Shown here one piece after another: positions 18,555 to 27,229 of a stretch of DNA of 64,000 bases. The DNA is taken from assembly GCF_029846635.1 (NCBI RefSeq), contig NZ_JARVTG010000001.1:1890501-1954500 (forward strand), given 5' to 3'. Under the pieces are notes generated by a model. The model was not told the DNA's origin. It searched no databases and saw only the letters and a program-made list of their open reading frames with translations. The stretch comes from Pokkaliibacter sp. MBI-7 (GTDB taxonomy: Bacteria > Pseudomonadota > Gammaproteobacteria > Pseudomonadales > Balneatricaceae). A program made the translations under genes and the position numbers. Numbering within the stretch: the first letter of the stretch is position 1; the number at the start of each line of letters is the position of its first letter.

Positions 18555-19472
18555 ATGTCAGTCACTCTGCGCCATATCGAAGTCTTTCGTGCGGTGATGA
18601 CCAGTGGCAGCGTCACCGCCGCGGCCGCTATGCTCAACACCTCACAGCCCACCGTCAGCCGCGAGCTGGCACGCTTTGAATATCTGACGCAGATGACGCT
18701 GTTTGAGCGCAGCAGGGGCCGCCTGCGCCCGACGGCACAGGGCCTGCTGCTGTTTGAGGAAGTGCAGCGCGCCTACTTTGGTCTGGAACGCATCATCAAC
18801 ACCGCGGCCACCCTGCGCCAGTTTGATCAGGGTCAGCTTGCCATTGCCTGCCTGCCGGTGTTTTCCCAGTCACTGCTGCCGCAGGTATGCCGCCACTTTG
18901 TTGAGCAGTTCCCCAAGGTCAATATCAGCATCACCCCGCAGGAGTCACCACTGCTGGAGGAATGGCTGGCCGCCCAGCGCTATGACCTCGGCCTGACCGA
19001 AGTGGCGCAGGCGCCGCAGGGCACCGAGCTGGATGCGCTGATGGTGCTGGATGAAGTCTGTGTGCTGCCGCCGGGCCACGCCCTGGCCAGCAAAGCAGTG
19101 CTGGAACCGGCAGACTTCAGCGGCCAGCCTTTTATCAGCCTGTCGGCACTGGACAGCTACCGCCAGCAGATCGACAGCACCTTTGTCCGTCATGGCATCG
19201 AACGCCAGCTGGTGATGGACACCCACAGCGCTGCCTCCGTCTGCGCCATGGTGCGCGAGGGCATCGGGCTGGCCATCGTCAACCCGCTGACCGCGCTGGA
19301 CTACGCCGCTCAGGGTGTGCTGGTGCGGCGCTTCAGCGTAACCATTCCCTTTACTGTCAGTCTGGTGCGGCCTCTGCATCGCCCGCCATCGCCGCTGGTC
19401 GCTGCTTTTACCGGTGCACTGCAGGACGTTGCCGGGCAGATCAGCACCCGGCTGGCGCAGCTGCCGGGCTGA
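18555..19472 (+). CDS. lysR: Transcriptional activator LysR of lysA
   Basis: A 305-aa LysR-type regulator. The N-terminal helix-turn-helix reads LRHIEVFRAVMTSGSVTAAAAMLNTSQPTVSRELARFE; the effector domain has ACLPVFSQSLLPQ, PQESPLLEEWLAAQR and THSAASVCAMVREGIG, near-identical blocks to E. coli LysR as I remember it. It lies divergent to lysA with a 177-bp shared promoter region that includes ATATCA and TGATAT arms. It should activate lysA when DAP is high and lysine low. Confidence 0.92.
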   Translation: MSVTLRHIEVFRAVMTSGSVTAAAAMLNTSQPTVSRELARFEYLTQMTLFERSRGRLRPTAQGLLLFEEVQRAYFGLERIINTAATLRQFDQGQLAIACLPVFSQSLLPQVCRHFVEQFPKVNISITPQESPLLEEWLAAQRYDLGLTEVAQAPQGTELDALMVLDEVCVLPPGHALASKAVLEPADFSGQPFISLSALDSYRQQIDSTFVRHGIERQLVMDTHSAASVCAMVREGIGLAIVNPLTALDYAAQGVLVRRFSVTIPFTVSLVRPLHRPPSPLVAAFTGALQDVAGQISTRLAQLPG

Positions 19473-19588
19473 CGGCAGTGAGCAATTTTATCCAAGTGCG
19501 CTGCCGCCGAACGCGCTACAGTACATCCTCTCGATCATCAGACCATGACGGACTCAACAGCCATGGCTAATCGGGAAAGGAGGCGTCC

Positions 19589-20437
19589 ATGACCGATCAC
19601 AATCAGTTTCAGTTCAGCAGCAGCCGCCATTTGCCCGGCGTCACCCTGCTGCATGCCGATATGGACGACTTCCACTACGACCGTCATGCCCATGAAGAGC
19701 ACGCCTTTGGTATCACCCTGACGGGGATGCAGGAATTCTTCAGCAGCGGTCATCATCACCGCAGCCACCCCGGGCAGATCATCATGTTCAACCCGGAAGA
19801 AGTGCACGACGGCAACTCCGGCGGCGAGGTGCCGCTGTCATATCAGATGCTGTATGTCCCGCCGGAAACACTCGGCCCGCTGGTGGCATCGGTCTCGGGC
19901 AAAACGGTACGTCACCCGGAACAGTGCCGTTTTCGCGCCAGCGATACCCTGTTGTGGGATGAACCGTTACGCCAGCATTTGCAGACGCTGGGGCAGATGA
20001 TCCAGCGCGGTCAGGGCAGCCAGATCGAACAGGAACAGCAACTGCTGGGTATCGCTGAACGGCTGGCTCAGCGTGAAGGCAGTGTGGCCGAATCCACCCA
20101 GCGCCCCCGCACCGACCGGCTACTGCGCCGGGCGAGGGATTTTATTCAGGCGCACATGCACGAAGACATCAATCTGGATGCCATCAGTGCCGCCGCCAAT
20201 CTGTCCAAGTACCACTTTTTGCGGCTGTTCCGGCAGCAGTTTGGCATCACGCCGCATCAGTACGTGCTCAACTGCCGCATCAATGCCGCCCGCTCCGCTC
20301 TGTCGGCAGGGGGCAAGCTGGAAGACGTCGCGCTGCAGCACGGTTTTACCGATCTCAGCCATTTCAACCGCCGCTTCAAGCGCATCTATGGCATGACGCC
20401 GCGTCAGTATCAGAGCTGCCTGCAGCACTCGGCATAG
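19589..20437 (+). CDS. AraC-family regulator
   Basis: A 282-aa regulator with an N-terminal cupin sensor (HAHEEHAFGITLTG, HPGQIIMFNPEEVHDG) and a C-terminal double helix-turn-helix (INLDAISAAANLSKYHFLRLFRQQFGITPHQYVL, then VALQHGFTDLSHFNRRFKRIYGMTPRQYQ). ATG 19589 follows GGAAAGGAGG. AraC proteins of this cupin type are often encoded next to LysE exporters and induced by the exported amino acid; the following gene fits this. Confidence 0.92.
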   Translation: MTDHNQFQFSSSRHLPGVTLLHADMDDFHYDRHAHEEHAFGITLTGMQEFFSSGHHHRSHPGQIIMFNPEEVHDGNSGGEVPLSYQMLYVPPETLGPLVASVSGKTVRHPEQCRFRASDTLLWDEPLRQHLQTLGQMIQRGQGSQIEQEQQLLGIAERLAQREGSVAESTQRPRTDRLLRRARDFIQAHMHEDINLDAISAAANLSKYHFLRLFRQQFGITPHQYVLNCRINAARSALSAGGKLEDVALQHGFTDLSHFNRRFKRIYGMTPRQYQSCLQHSA

Positions 20438-20520
20438 ACCTCAGCGCTCAGCCTCAGCACCTGTTCTGAGCAGCGCATCCGCGCTGCGCTCTCTGTTTCT
20501 CTGCACAAATGGGACTCACC

Positions 20521-21126
20521 ATGTTGGATGTGTTCGCCTATGCCATTGGCATTATGTATTCGCCCGGTCCGGTCAATTTTCTGGCGCTCAATGCCGGACT
20601 GCACGGCCAGGGCAGGCAAACACTGGGGTTCTGTGTGGGCGTGGGTTTCGGCATTTTTATCCCGCTGCTGGCGTTCAGCCTGCTGGGGGCGGGGTTGATC
20701 ACCCCTGCCCGGCTGACGCTGATCAGCGCTCTGGGCTGTCTCTATATCGCTTATCTGGGAGTGAAGATTGCCATCGCCAGCCTCAGGGTGGAGGTGCAGC
20801 CTCAGTCGGTCAGAGCCCTGAGCGGGCGCGACGGTATGCTGATGCAGCTGCTGAATCCCAAAGGGCTGGCCGCCACGCTGCCGCTGGCCACTATTCATCT
20901 GCCAGCTATCGGTGCTCATGGCAGTCAGCTGCTGCTGTTATGTGGGGTGCTGGCCGTCCTCGCCGGAGGAGCACCGCTGAGCTATGCGCTAGCCGGTGCC
21001 GTACTGGGGAAACGCCTGCAGCATCCGGGCTATCTGCGTCTGTTCAATATGCTGATGGCGGCGTTGTTACTGTTTGCCGCGGGTTCGCTGGCTTATAAGC
21101 AGGTGTACTTGGGTCAGTTCGGCTGA
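20521..21126 (+). CDS. LysE/RhtB-family amino-acid exporter
   Basis: A 201-aa inner-membrane protein with about six helices and the family N-terminus IMYSPGPVNFLALNAGLHGQG; LLNPKGLAATLPLA marks the middle. ATG 20521 follows GGGA; ATG 20509 is an in-frame alternative without a ribosome site. It lies 83 bp behind the AraC gene, which probably controls it. Its last 22 codons are duplicated about 190 bp downstream (21251-21316). Confidence 0.88.
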   Translation: MLDVFAYAIGIMYSPGPVNFLALNAGLHGQGRQTLGFCVGVGFGIFIPLLAFSLLGAGLITPARLTLISALGCLYIAYLGVKIAIASLRVEVQPQSVRALSGRDGMLMQLLNPKGLAATLPLATIHLPAIGAHGSQLLLLCGVLAVLAGGAPLSYALAGAVLGKRLQHPGYLRLFNMLMAALLLFAAGSLAYKQVYLGQFG

Positions 21127-21442
21127 GGAGTAGGCAAGGGGCTTGACGGTGCGGTGCGGTTCGTACCTCACCACACCCTACTGAAGCCGCAACGGCAGGA
21201 TAGCGACACACCACACTCCACGCAGGGTGTGATGAGTGCAACGAATCGCGGCGCTGTTACCGTTTGCCGCGGGCTCGCTGGCCTATAAGCAGGTGTACTT
21301 GGGTCAGCTCGGCTGAGGGGGGCAAGGGGCTTGACGGTGCGGTGCGGTTCGTACCTCACCACACCCTACTGAAGCCGCAACGGCAAATACAAGCCCCACC
21401 GGATAGCTACACACAAACTCCACGCAGGGTGCAACGAATCGC
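21058..21442. repeat. 190-bp tandem duplication including lysE 3' end
   Basis: Unit 1 (about 21058-21249) and unit 2 (about 21250-21442) share the last 22 lysE codons plus the following intergenic DNA. The copied codons (21251-21316) run to the same TGA and differ by six substitutions, mostly silent C/T changes, so the copy is not very recent or came from a related gene. Unit 2 is a promoterless coding remnant. Confidence 0.85.
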
Positions 21443-21503
21443 ACCGGATTACAGCCGAATGAACTCCACGCCAGGTGTGGTGAATGCAACGAACCGCACC
21501 GCC
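21147..21503. repeat. Cluster of REP-like intergenic repeats
   Basis: Five related segments recur in both orientations: GGTGCGGTTCGTACCTCACC-type at 21149-21180 and 21337-21368, and inverted GGGTGTGATGAGTGCAACGA-type at 21225-21249, 21427-21446 and 21471-21500. Opposed copies can fold into a long hairpin. They resemble widespread gammaproteobacterial intergenic palindromes built on GCGATTCG...CGAATCGC-like arms. Confidence 0.65.
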
Positions 21504-21527
21504 CTCAATCCTTCACAAACAACCAGT

Positions 21528-21911
21528 TCACCCCAGCGCCGAACCTATCAATACCAGCGACGCCACCAGCAGCACATTGATCGTGGCCACCATCCCGCTG
21601 ATACGAAAGCGCAGGTTCTCCTGCTCAGCATTCACCCCATAGGCATGCAGCACACGGCCGAGCACCAGCAGGCCGCCCAGCAGGTGCAGCAACAGCGGCG
21701 GCATGCCATTCAGTTCCAGCAAAAGCAGCAATATCAGGGCAAAGGGCACGTATTCCATAAAGTTACCGTGCACCCGAATACACCGCTGCAGCGGGGCGAT
21801 GTGGTTGTCACCCAGCGCCACCCGATAGTGACGGCGCCCGGCAATCACCCGATAAGACAGGAAGATATAGATCAGGCCCAGCAGGCCTGCGTATAAACCG
21901 ATGGTCATCAT
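21528..21911 (-). CDS. MAPEG-family membrane protein
   Basis: A 127-aa four-helix membrane protein of the MAPEG (membrane-associated eicosanoid/glutathione metabolism) family. It shows R-x-H-GNFMEYVPFALILLLLLEL and LLGGLLVLGRVLHAYG, the typical glutathione-site arginine/asparagine region. ATG 21911 follows GAGGTG; a longer frame reads into the next gene. Bacterial members are poorly characterised. Confidence 0.88.
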   Translation of the reverse strand: MMTIGLYAGLLGLIYIFLSYRVIAGRRHYRVALGDNHIAPLQRCIRVHGNFMEYVPFALILLLLLELNGMPPLLLHLLGGLLVLGRVLHAYGVNAEQENLRFRISGMVATINVLLVASLVLIGSALG

Positions 21912-21933
21912 GGCACCTCTGGACAACAACGGT

Positions 21934-22287
21934 TCAGCGATCAGACCACACTGCCAGTTCATTGCCACTGGGCTCAATAAAGTGAAAGCGGCGGCCGCCG
22001 GGAAAGGCAAAAATCGCCGTACTGATCACTCCGCCCGCCTGTTCCACCCGCTGCTGGCTGTGCTCCAGACTGTCACTGTAGAGCACCAGCAAGGCGGCCC
22101 CGTCAGCGACCCGCGAAGCGCGCTCGGCACGATAGAAGCCGCCGTTCAGCCCGGCTTCGCTGAAGGCCGTGTAGTCCGGGCCGTAGTCATCAAAGTGCCA
22201 GCCAAAGACCTCGGTGAAAAACGCTTTGCTGGCCTGCAGATCACAGGCAGCGAACTCCACGTAATTCAGGGCATGGTGCGCATTCAT
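21934..22287 (-). CDS. VOC family protein
   Basis: A 117-aa single-domain VOC protein: NYVEFAACDLQASKAFFTEVFGWHFDDYG at the start and FPGGRRFHFIEPSGNELAVWSD at the end. ATG 22287 has GGAG 9 nt upstream (ATG 22302 is an in-frame alternative). It lies 22 bp upstream of the MAPEG gene on the same strand, so the two may be co-transcribed. Substrate unknown. Confidence 0.87.
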   Translation of the reverse strand: MNAHHALNYVEFAACDLQASKAFFTEVFGWHFDDYGPDYTAFSEAGLNGGFYRAERASRVADGAALLVLYSDSLEHSQQRVEQAGGVISTAIFAFPGGRRFHFIEPSGNELAVWSDR

Positions 22288-22385
22288 GCTCGGTATCTCC
22301 ATCGTTCTTGTTATTACTGTTTTGTTTGACGAGCGGTCGTTATTGACGAACAGGTGTTGCTCACAGACTACAGCAGGAGTCTGCC

Positions 22386-22817
22386 CTAAGGCGCGCCAGA
22401 CCACAGACTGGTCGCCGCCCACAGCGCCATCAGCAGGGTAAACAGCAGCCACCAGAAATCCTGACGGCGCAGCACCCATTCAGGGGCTTCGATCAGCTGA
22501 TAACTGACCGGTATCAGCCGGCGCCACATACGGTAAAGCCAGCTACCCCAAAGCAGGGCAAACAGCAACAGCACGCCGACCGACTGCAGCGGCGTGACCG
22601 TCAGCCCCAGCGGCTGCAGCCACAGAGCCATGATCTGCGGTTGCAGCAGTACCACCACCGCAAAGGTGAGCCAGGGGTAAGTCCGCAGGCGCCGCCCCGT
22701 GGCAGGCATCAGACGCTGCGCCTTGTAGCGGGCACCGCACTGCTCACAACGCAGCTTCCATGCCCGGCGGTCTGTGGCCTGCAGCCTGCCGCTGCAGCAA
22801 TCGCAGTGTGTTTTCAT
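22386..22817 (-). CDS. Zinc-ribbon membrane protein of unknown function
   Basis: A 143-aa protein with an N-terminal zinc-ribbon-like motif (CDCC at residues 5-8 and CEQC near 24-27) followed by three hydrophobic segments (about residues 48-68, 78-95 and 120-138). Such ribbon plus membrane proteins are common but uncharacterised. It lies 36 bp downstream of the XRE-2TM gene on the same strand, probably one transcript. Confidence 0.72.
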   Translation of the reverse strand: MKTHCDCCSGRLQATDRRAWKLRCEQCGARYKAQRLMPATGRRLRTYPWLTFAVVVLLQPQIMALWLQPLGLTVTPLQSVGVLLLFALLWGSWLYRMWRRLIPVSYQLIEAPEWVLRRQDFWWLLFTLLMALWAATSLWSGAP

Positions 22818-22853
22818 TCCCTGACACTCCTTGCATCCCTGCCTGTACGGGTT

Positions 22854-23366
22854 TTACAGCTTGCGCCCCAGACGTTTTTCGACCTGACGCTTTTCCCAGG
22901 CCGGACCAAAAAACTGAAATACTTCAAACACGTTGAGACCATGAAAGGCCAGGCCGATACCCCAGCCCAGCATGGGCCACCATGCCCAGATATGGCCGGG
23001 GCTGGTGGACAGGTTGATCACAAACAGCAGGCTGATAATCAGCGCGTACTTGATGCAGTGGGAATAAAACCCCTTGATGTCACGTACCTGCTCCATGACC
23101 TGCTGTTCCTGCAGGCTCAGCCCTGCTGTGCTATGGGCGGATTCGGTCGGTGCCGGCTGGCTGCCTGATGTGTGAATAGGCATAGCGTTCTCCGTTTGCA
23201 ATTGGCTCAAAGGCACTTCGAACACGGCAGCAAGGGCGTTGAGGCTTTCCAGACCGGGGTTCTGGCCGCGCTCTATACGCTGAATAGTCCGCACACTAAG
23301 CCCCGTCAGTTGTGCCAGCTGCTCCTGTGACCATCCCCGTTGCAGCCGTAACTTGCGTACTATCAT
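22854..23366 (-). CDS. XRE-family regulator fused to 2TM domain
   Basis: A 170-aa protein. Residues about 1-60 are a helix-turn-helix (KLRLQRGWSQEQLAQLTGLSVRTIQRIERGQNPGLESLNALA). After a linker, a '2TM' domain follows (YALIISLLFVINL and WWPMLGWGIGLAFHGLNVF, ending in EKRQVEKRLGRKL). ATG 23366 follows GAGG at 6 nt. The helix-turn-helix/2TM fusion is a known membrane-tethered regulator architecture with unknown signal. Confidence 0.88.
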   Translation of the reverse strand: MIVRKLRLQRGWSQEQLAQLTGLSVRTIQRIERGQNPGLESLNALAAVFEVPLSQLQTENAMPIHTSGSQPAPTESAHSTAGLSLQEQQVMEQVRDIKGFYSHCIKYALIISLLFVINLSTSPGHIWAWWPMLGWGIGLAFHGLNVFEVFQFFGPAWEKRQVEKRLGRKL

Positions 23367-23474
23367 CCCTTCCTCTCTCGTCTCGAAGTTCACTGCCAAC
23401 CTTGCCGGAAAACCCGCTGTCGGGGTGACGACAGCCAGCCGACATCAACCTGACACTGCATAAAAATCAAATAG

Positions 23475-23870
23475 TTACATACTCGTCTGAGGAAATGCCT
23501 GCAGCATGCTGACGCGATTGCCCTCAGTGTCATGGAAGGCCACATACAACCCGATACCGGGGATTTCCATCGGCTCACCCAGCACTTCACCCCCTGCGAC
23601 ACTGACCTTGGCCATGGCCTCGGTAATATCAGCCACCGCAATCACTACCGACGGATACAGCGGACAGTCTGCCCGCTTGGGATAGAAACCGCCATTGATC
23701 GCCCCGGCAGGCATCCCGGGGTTGGCGTCCATCCGGGTGGTGGTGGCCAGCACATAATGGCCCATCTGTTCACCCAGCGCCTGCATCTGCCAGCCAAAGG
23801 CGGCGGTGTAGAAGGTCTGCATACGCTCAGCATCGTCATAGGGCATTTCGAAATGGACGACAGGATTCAT
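23475..23870 (-). CDS. VOC family protein
   Basis: A 131-aa glyoxalase-like protein: VVHFEMPYDDAERMQTFYTAAFGWQ at the N-terminus and GIGLYVAFHDTEGNRVSMLQ at the C-terminus. The central INGGFYPK segment is also seen in the 21934-22287 protein, so they belong to the same subgroup of VOC proteins. Role unknown. Confidence 0.87.
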   Translation of the reverse strand: MNPVVHFEMPYDDAERMQTFYTAAFGWQMQALGEQMGHYVLATTTRMDANPGMPAGAINGGFYPKRADCPLYPSVVIAVADITEAMAKVSVAGGEVLGEPMEIPGIGLYVAFHDTEGNRVSMLQAFPQTSM

Positions 23871-24066
23871 GGCATGGGCTCCTGAGTAAAGGGTGGCGAC
23901 TCAACCACTGGTTATTGTTCTGTGAACCGCGTCAGGAACTGCATGATGTCTCCCGCCGACAGGCCCATTCAGCTTAGACCAGCCGGGCTGAAACGCCGCA
24001 CCCCGGCGCCGAATTGAAACAACTGCGAACGCCCTGTGGCCGACGACGGCTGATCAAGAACCTGTG

Positions 24067-24855
24067 CTAGGGAGGAGAGCCGATCCCCTGCTGCAACAAG
24101 GGCAGATAGTGCGGGCTGGTGGAGATGCTGGCGTGATCGGTATCGGCCAGCGTCGTCAGCTGTGCCACACCGGGACGAAACGCCTGCAGCAGGCGCTGAC
24201 TGTGGGAAGGCGGAATCAGCCGGTCATTAGCGGCGACCAGCAGCAACGTCGGGGCGGTGATGGCCGGGGCATCCCGCCACGACAGATATTTATCGCGCAG
24301 CAGCCAGGATACCGGCACGTAGGGATACTGCCCGGCGGCCACAGCTTCAATGCTGTCATAAGGTGTTACCAGCACCAGTCGCGACACAGGGCGCTGACTG
24401 GCCAGCCAGGTAGCCACCCCGCTGCCGAGGCTGCGGCCAATCACGGCAATATCCTGATGCTGCTGCGCCACCTGATCGAACAGCGCCAGTGCATCCTGCT
24501 GCAGCGCCGCTTCACCCGGCTCACCGCTGCTCTGGCCGTAGCCCCGGTAATGCAGCAGATAGATTGCCCGGTCAGGGAAAGCCTGAGCAAAGGTAGCCAG
24601 ATTAAGAGAGACATCTTCGGCATTGCCGCCGAAGTAGATCAGCGCCCGCGGCCCCGGGCGCACCTCGGTAGTCACCTGCAGTGTCGCACCCGCCACCGGC
24701 AGCATCAGTGTATGAGCGGCATCCCGATAATGGCTGGGCTGGGGGAAATACAGCAGCGAGCGCTGCCACAGAAAAAGCCCGGCACAGATCAGCAGATAAA
24801 TGAGCAGCAAGGTCAGTACTGACCAGCACAACAGACGCAGCAGCGGGTAAGACAT
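24067..24855 (-). CDS. Membrane-anchored alpha/beta hydrolase
   Basis: A 262-aa protein. An N-terminal membrane helix (residues about 8-30, LLCWSVLTLLLIYLLICAGLFLW) is followed by an alpha/beta hydrolase fold: oxyanion region ALIYFGGNAEDVS, HYRGYGQSSGEP, nucleophile Ser in VIGRSLGSGVA, Asp in VAANDRLIPP and His in DTDHASI. This is the BEM46/ABHD13-like pattern. ATG 24855 is chosen; upstream codons read into the adjoining mobile element. Confidence 0.88.
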   Translation of the reverse strand: MSYPLLRLLCWSVLTLLLIYLLICAGLFLWQRSLLYFPQPSHYRDAAHTLMLPVAGATLQVTTEVRPGPRALIYFGGNAEDVSLNLATFAQAFPDRAIYLLHYRGYGQSSGEPGEAALQQDALALFDQVAQQHQDIAVIGRSLGSGVATWLASQRPVSRLVLVTPYDSIEAVAAGQYPYVPVSWLLRDKYLSWRDAPAITAPTLLLVAANDRLIPPSHSQRLLQAFRPGVAQLTTLADTDHASISTSPHYLPLLQQGIGSPP

Positions 24856-24869
24856 CGGGCATAGTTCCT

Positions 24870-25034
24870 TTAACAGGCTGTTGAAAAACGTTATCGGGGC
24901 AACCGAGACAAGGAAATACCCCGAGGGCACAAGAAACAGGCGAAAAAGCGGAGTTTAATGGACTAAATGAGCATTTTGAGCCTGTTTTTGACGCGGTATT
25001 CGGCAACGCAGATAGATTTTCAACGACCTGTTAA
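24870..25034. mobile_element. 165-bp MITE-like element
   Basis: The element is bounded by 18-bp terminal inverted repeats differing at two positions: TTAACAGGCTGTTGAAAA (24870-24887) and the reverse complement of TTAACAGGTCGTTGAAAA (25017-25034). It has no open frame and fits a non-autonomous miniature transposon; TTAA at both tips could be a target duplication. It truncates the terminator hairpin that follows the immunity fragment at 25057-25168. The family is not identified. Confidence 0.65.
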
Positions 25035-25056
25035 GTGACGGACAGATGCCTTGCTA

Positions 25057-25168
25057 TTACTGATCAATAAAGATCGAAAAAATAATACCGCAGAGCAAAA
25101 AATGCCCCCCCTGACACCCAATACCATAACGCCAGGTTCCAGTCTGTCTTGGTCACCAGGCGCCGTCC
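25057..25168 (-). pseudogene. 3' fragment of T6SS-type immunity gene
   Basis: On the minus strand a frame reads RRLVTKTDWNLALWYWVSG, nearly identical to the C-terminal part of the immunity proteins at 31.1-32.7 kb. A frameshift follows, after which a second frame gives IFIDQ-stop (TAA at 25059-25057), where the intact copies end IFIDK. The sequence after the stop, CAAGGCATCTGTCCG, is the first arm of the terminator found after the other copies. It is the missing 3' end of the immunity gene whose 5' end lies at 30700-30789. Confidence 0.85.
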
Positions 25169-25362
25169 GAGCGAGAGTCTCACCAAAGACCCAACAGTGC
25201 CAAGGCTTGGTCACATGTCTGATGCAGAACACTTTTCTTTCTGTGCAATAAATTAGTGCTGGCTCAGGCTCCGACGTCGCAGTTGAACTGAGTATCGACC
25301 AGCTTCTGTAAGGGCAGCAATGGCGACTGAGCGACACCTCCAGTGACAAGTTGGAAGCAAAC
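25169..25362. other. Left edge of inserted island, no gene seen
   Basis: The sequence between the immunity-gene remnant and the hydratase gene has no recognisable domain. A 109-codon open frame at 25020-25349 (minus) runs through the MITE end and the remnant in the wrong frame and is not a gene. Confidence 0.5.
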
Positions 25363-26154
25363 TCAATGGTCCGTTAAGCGACAGGCCACTTGGCCAAGGA
25401 CACCGAAATCGGCCGAAATCACGTCACCAGGATTCACGTCGAGCGGGATCAGGCATGTGCCTGTCGTGACTGTCTGACCGGCTGCTAATGTGACGCCAAT
25501 TGAGGACAGTTCGTTGGCGAGCCACGTTAGAGCGATACGCGGGTCACCGAGCACGTTTGACCCGACCCCTTCACGCGCCAGACGACCCACGACTTTGCCG
25601 GCCACGCGATGCGACGCCAGATCGAGTTGCCGCCAGATTGCGGGCGCTTTAGGACCGAGTACAAATCGGTGAGCGCACGCATTGTCAGCAATTAGCTGCG
25701 GGCCGCCGACAGCGACGAAATCTGCATAACGTGAGTCGGGTATCTCGATTGCGAGATAAAGTCCGGAGATCGCGTCAAGCACCTCAGCCATTTCATAGCC
25801 ACCTACGCGCGGCGGCAGGTCTCGTCCCAGACGGAAGGCAAACTCAGCTTCCGCGACGCGCATTCGGTTCGCGCCAAACGGAACTTCATCGCCGTTATGG
25901 TGCACCATTTCTTCGAGCAGACGGCCTGCAATTGGCCCGTCGATACCAATATGCTGCTGACCTGCCGTGCTGGTTGCGGCGATCTTCCAGCCAAATAGCG
26001 GCCTGTTACTCAGCGTTTCGATTTGCCCCTGGATCAGATACCCTTCTTCCCGGTTCGCCGGACGCACAGAGGGTGGCAGGGATGTCAGCACCGCGCCCTC
26101 TTTCCAATGTCGTACCAGGAGTTCTGACGCAGCCTTTGCTGATCCGATTTCCAT
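25363..26154 (-). CDS. 2-keto-4-pentenoate hydratase-like (FAH superfamily)
   Basis: A 263-aa protein like MhpD/DmpH hydratases. It has GWKIAATSTAGQQHIGIDGPIAGRL near residue 55, the metal-site AEAEFAFRLGRDLP around residue 105 and GLYLAIEIPDSRY. The family hydrates 2-hydroxypenta-2,4-dienoates in aromatic meta-cleavage, but many paralogues have other roles. It is encoded 12 bp behind the MDR oxidoreductase in an operon that also holds PhzF and RidA genes. No other meta-cleavage genes are present. Confidence 0.85.
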   Translation of the reverse strand: MEIGSAKAASELLVRHWKEGAVLTSLPPSVRPANREEGYLIQGQIETLSNRPLFGWKIAATSTAGQQHIGIDGPIAGRLLEEMVHHNGDEVPFGANRMRVAEAEFAFRLGRDLPPRVGGYEMAEVLDAISGLYLAIEIPDSRYADFVAVGGPQLIADNACAHRFVLGPKAPAIWRQLDLASHRVAGKVVGRLAREGVGSNVLGDPRIALTWLANELSSIGVTLAAGQTVTTGTCLIPLDVNPGDVISADFGVLGQVACRLTDH

Positions 26155-26166
26155 TGAATCGCTCCC

Positions 26167-27186
26167 TCAGAAGCCGGACAGGGTGATTTTGCCGATGACG
26201 TGCCCCGCTTCGAGCGCGGTGTGTGCTCGTCTGAGATTTGCGGCATTGATGCTGCCGTAGTCCGTTACTGCGGTAGCTCGCAGCTTTCCTGCGTCGATCA
26301 GGTCGGCCACGGTATTGAGGATCTCGTGCTGCCGTTGCATGTCAACGGTGGCAAACATCGGCCGGGTGAACATCGCCTCCCAATGTATCGAAACGCTCTT
26401 GAACTTCATCAGGCGCAGGTCGAGGGGGTCGGGGTCATCAATCAGTCCGATGCGCCCCTGCGGTGCGATGATCGCCGCCATTTCGGCCCAACTGGCCGTA
26501 TTCGTATGCGTCGAGAAAATTCGGCTGACGGGAGCAAGCCCTTCGATTGCTGCTATTTGCGCGGCCAGTGGGCGGGAGTGGTCGACAACATGTTGTGCAC
26601 CGAGCGAACGTACCCAAGACTGACTTTCTGGCCGTGAGGCTGTCGCAACGACGGCTACGTCGCTGAGCTGCCGGGCAAACTGAAGCGCCATCGAGGGCAC
26701 GCCGCCGGCACCACCGATGACCAGAAGCGCCTCGCCGGAGCCGCCACCCATCGGAAGTTGAAGCCGGTCGAAAAGCATCTCCCACGCGGTCAGGCTGGTG
26801 AGCGGGAGGGACGCGGCGGCAGCATGGCTAATGGTCGAAGGCTTGCGGCCGACGATCCGTTCATCCACCCGCTGCAATTCGGCATTGCAGCCTTGACGAT
26901 CAAGAACGCCCGCATAAAAGACCTCGTCGCCAGGCCGGAATAATTCCACCTGTTCTCCAACCGCTTCGACGACGCCCGACGCATCGTAGCCAAGTACCAC
27001 CGGCTTCCCTCCCGATGGCTCGATGCTCATGCGACTCTTGATATCACGCGGATTGACGGCAACCGCGCGCACTCTAACCAGAATATCCCGGCCTGTCGGC
27101 TTTTCAGGCTCTGGAAGCTCGATGTCCTCAAGCGAATGTGGATCGGAAATTGCCAACCCTTTTTTCCAGTAACCAACTGCTTTCAT
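26167..27186 (-). CDS. Zinc-type alcohol dehydrogenase-like MDR oxidoreductase
   Basis: A 339-aa medium-chain dehydrogenase/reductase. The N-terminal GroES-like domain holds VRVRAVAVNPRDIKSR and PVVLGYDASGVVEAVG; the NAD(P)-binding motif is VIGGAGGVPSMALQFAR. The typical catalytic zinc ligands (Cys-His-Glu) are absent, so it is probably a quinone/enone reductase-like member. It belongs to the island operon with the hydratase. Confidence 0.9.
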   Translation of the reverse strand: MKAVGYWKKGLAISDPHSLEDIELPEPEKPTGRDILVRVRAVAVNPRDIKSRMSIEPSGGKPVVLGYDASGVVEAVGEQVELFRPGDEVFYAGVLDRQGCNAELQRVDERIVGRKPSTISHAAAASLPLTSLTAWEMLFDRLQLPMGGGSGEALLVIGGAGGVPSMALQFARQLSDVAVVATASRPESQSWVRSLGAQHVVDHSRPLAAQIAAIEGLAPVSRIFSTHTNTASWAEMAAIIAPQGRIGLIDDPDPLDLRLMKFKSVSIHWEAMFTRPMFATVDMQRQHEILNTVADLIDAGKLRATAVTDYGSINAANLRRAHTALEAGHVIGKITLSGF

Positions 27187-27229
27187 CGTGATTCCTTTAC
27201 CGTGATTTCAACTCGATTGATTGCGCGGA

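Noticed and set aside
21264..21896. 210-codon open frame on the plus strand across the repeats
   Set aside because: Arg/Gln/His-rich and opposite the MAPEG gene; explained by repeats and antisense bias.
25020..25349. 109-codon open frame on the minus strand
   Set aside because: It crosses the MITE terminus and reads the immunity-gene remnant in the wrong frame.
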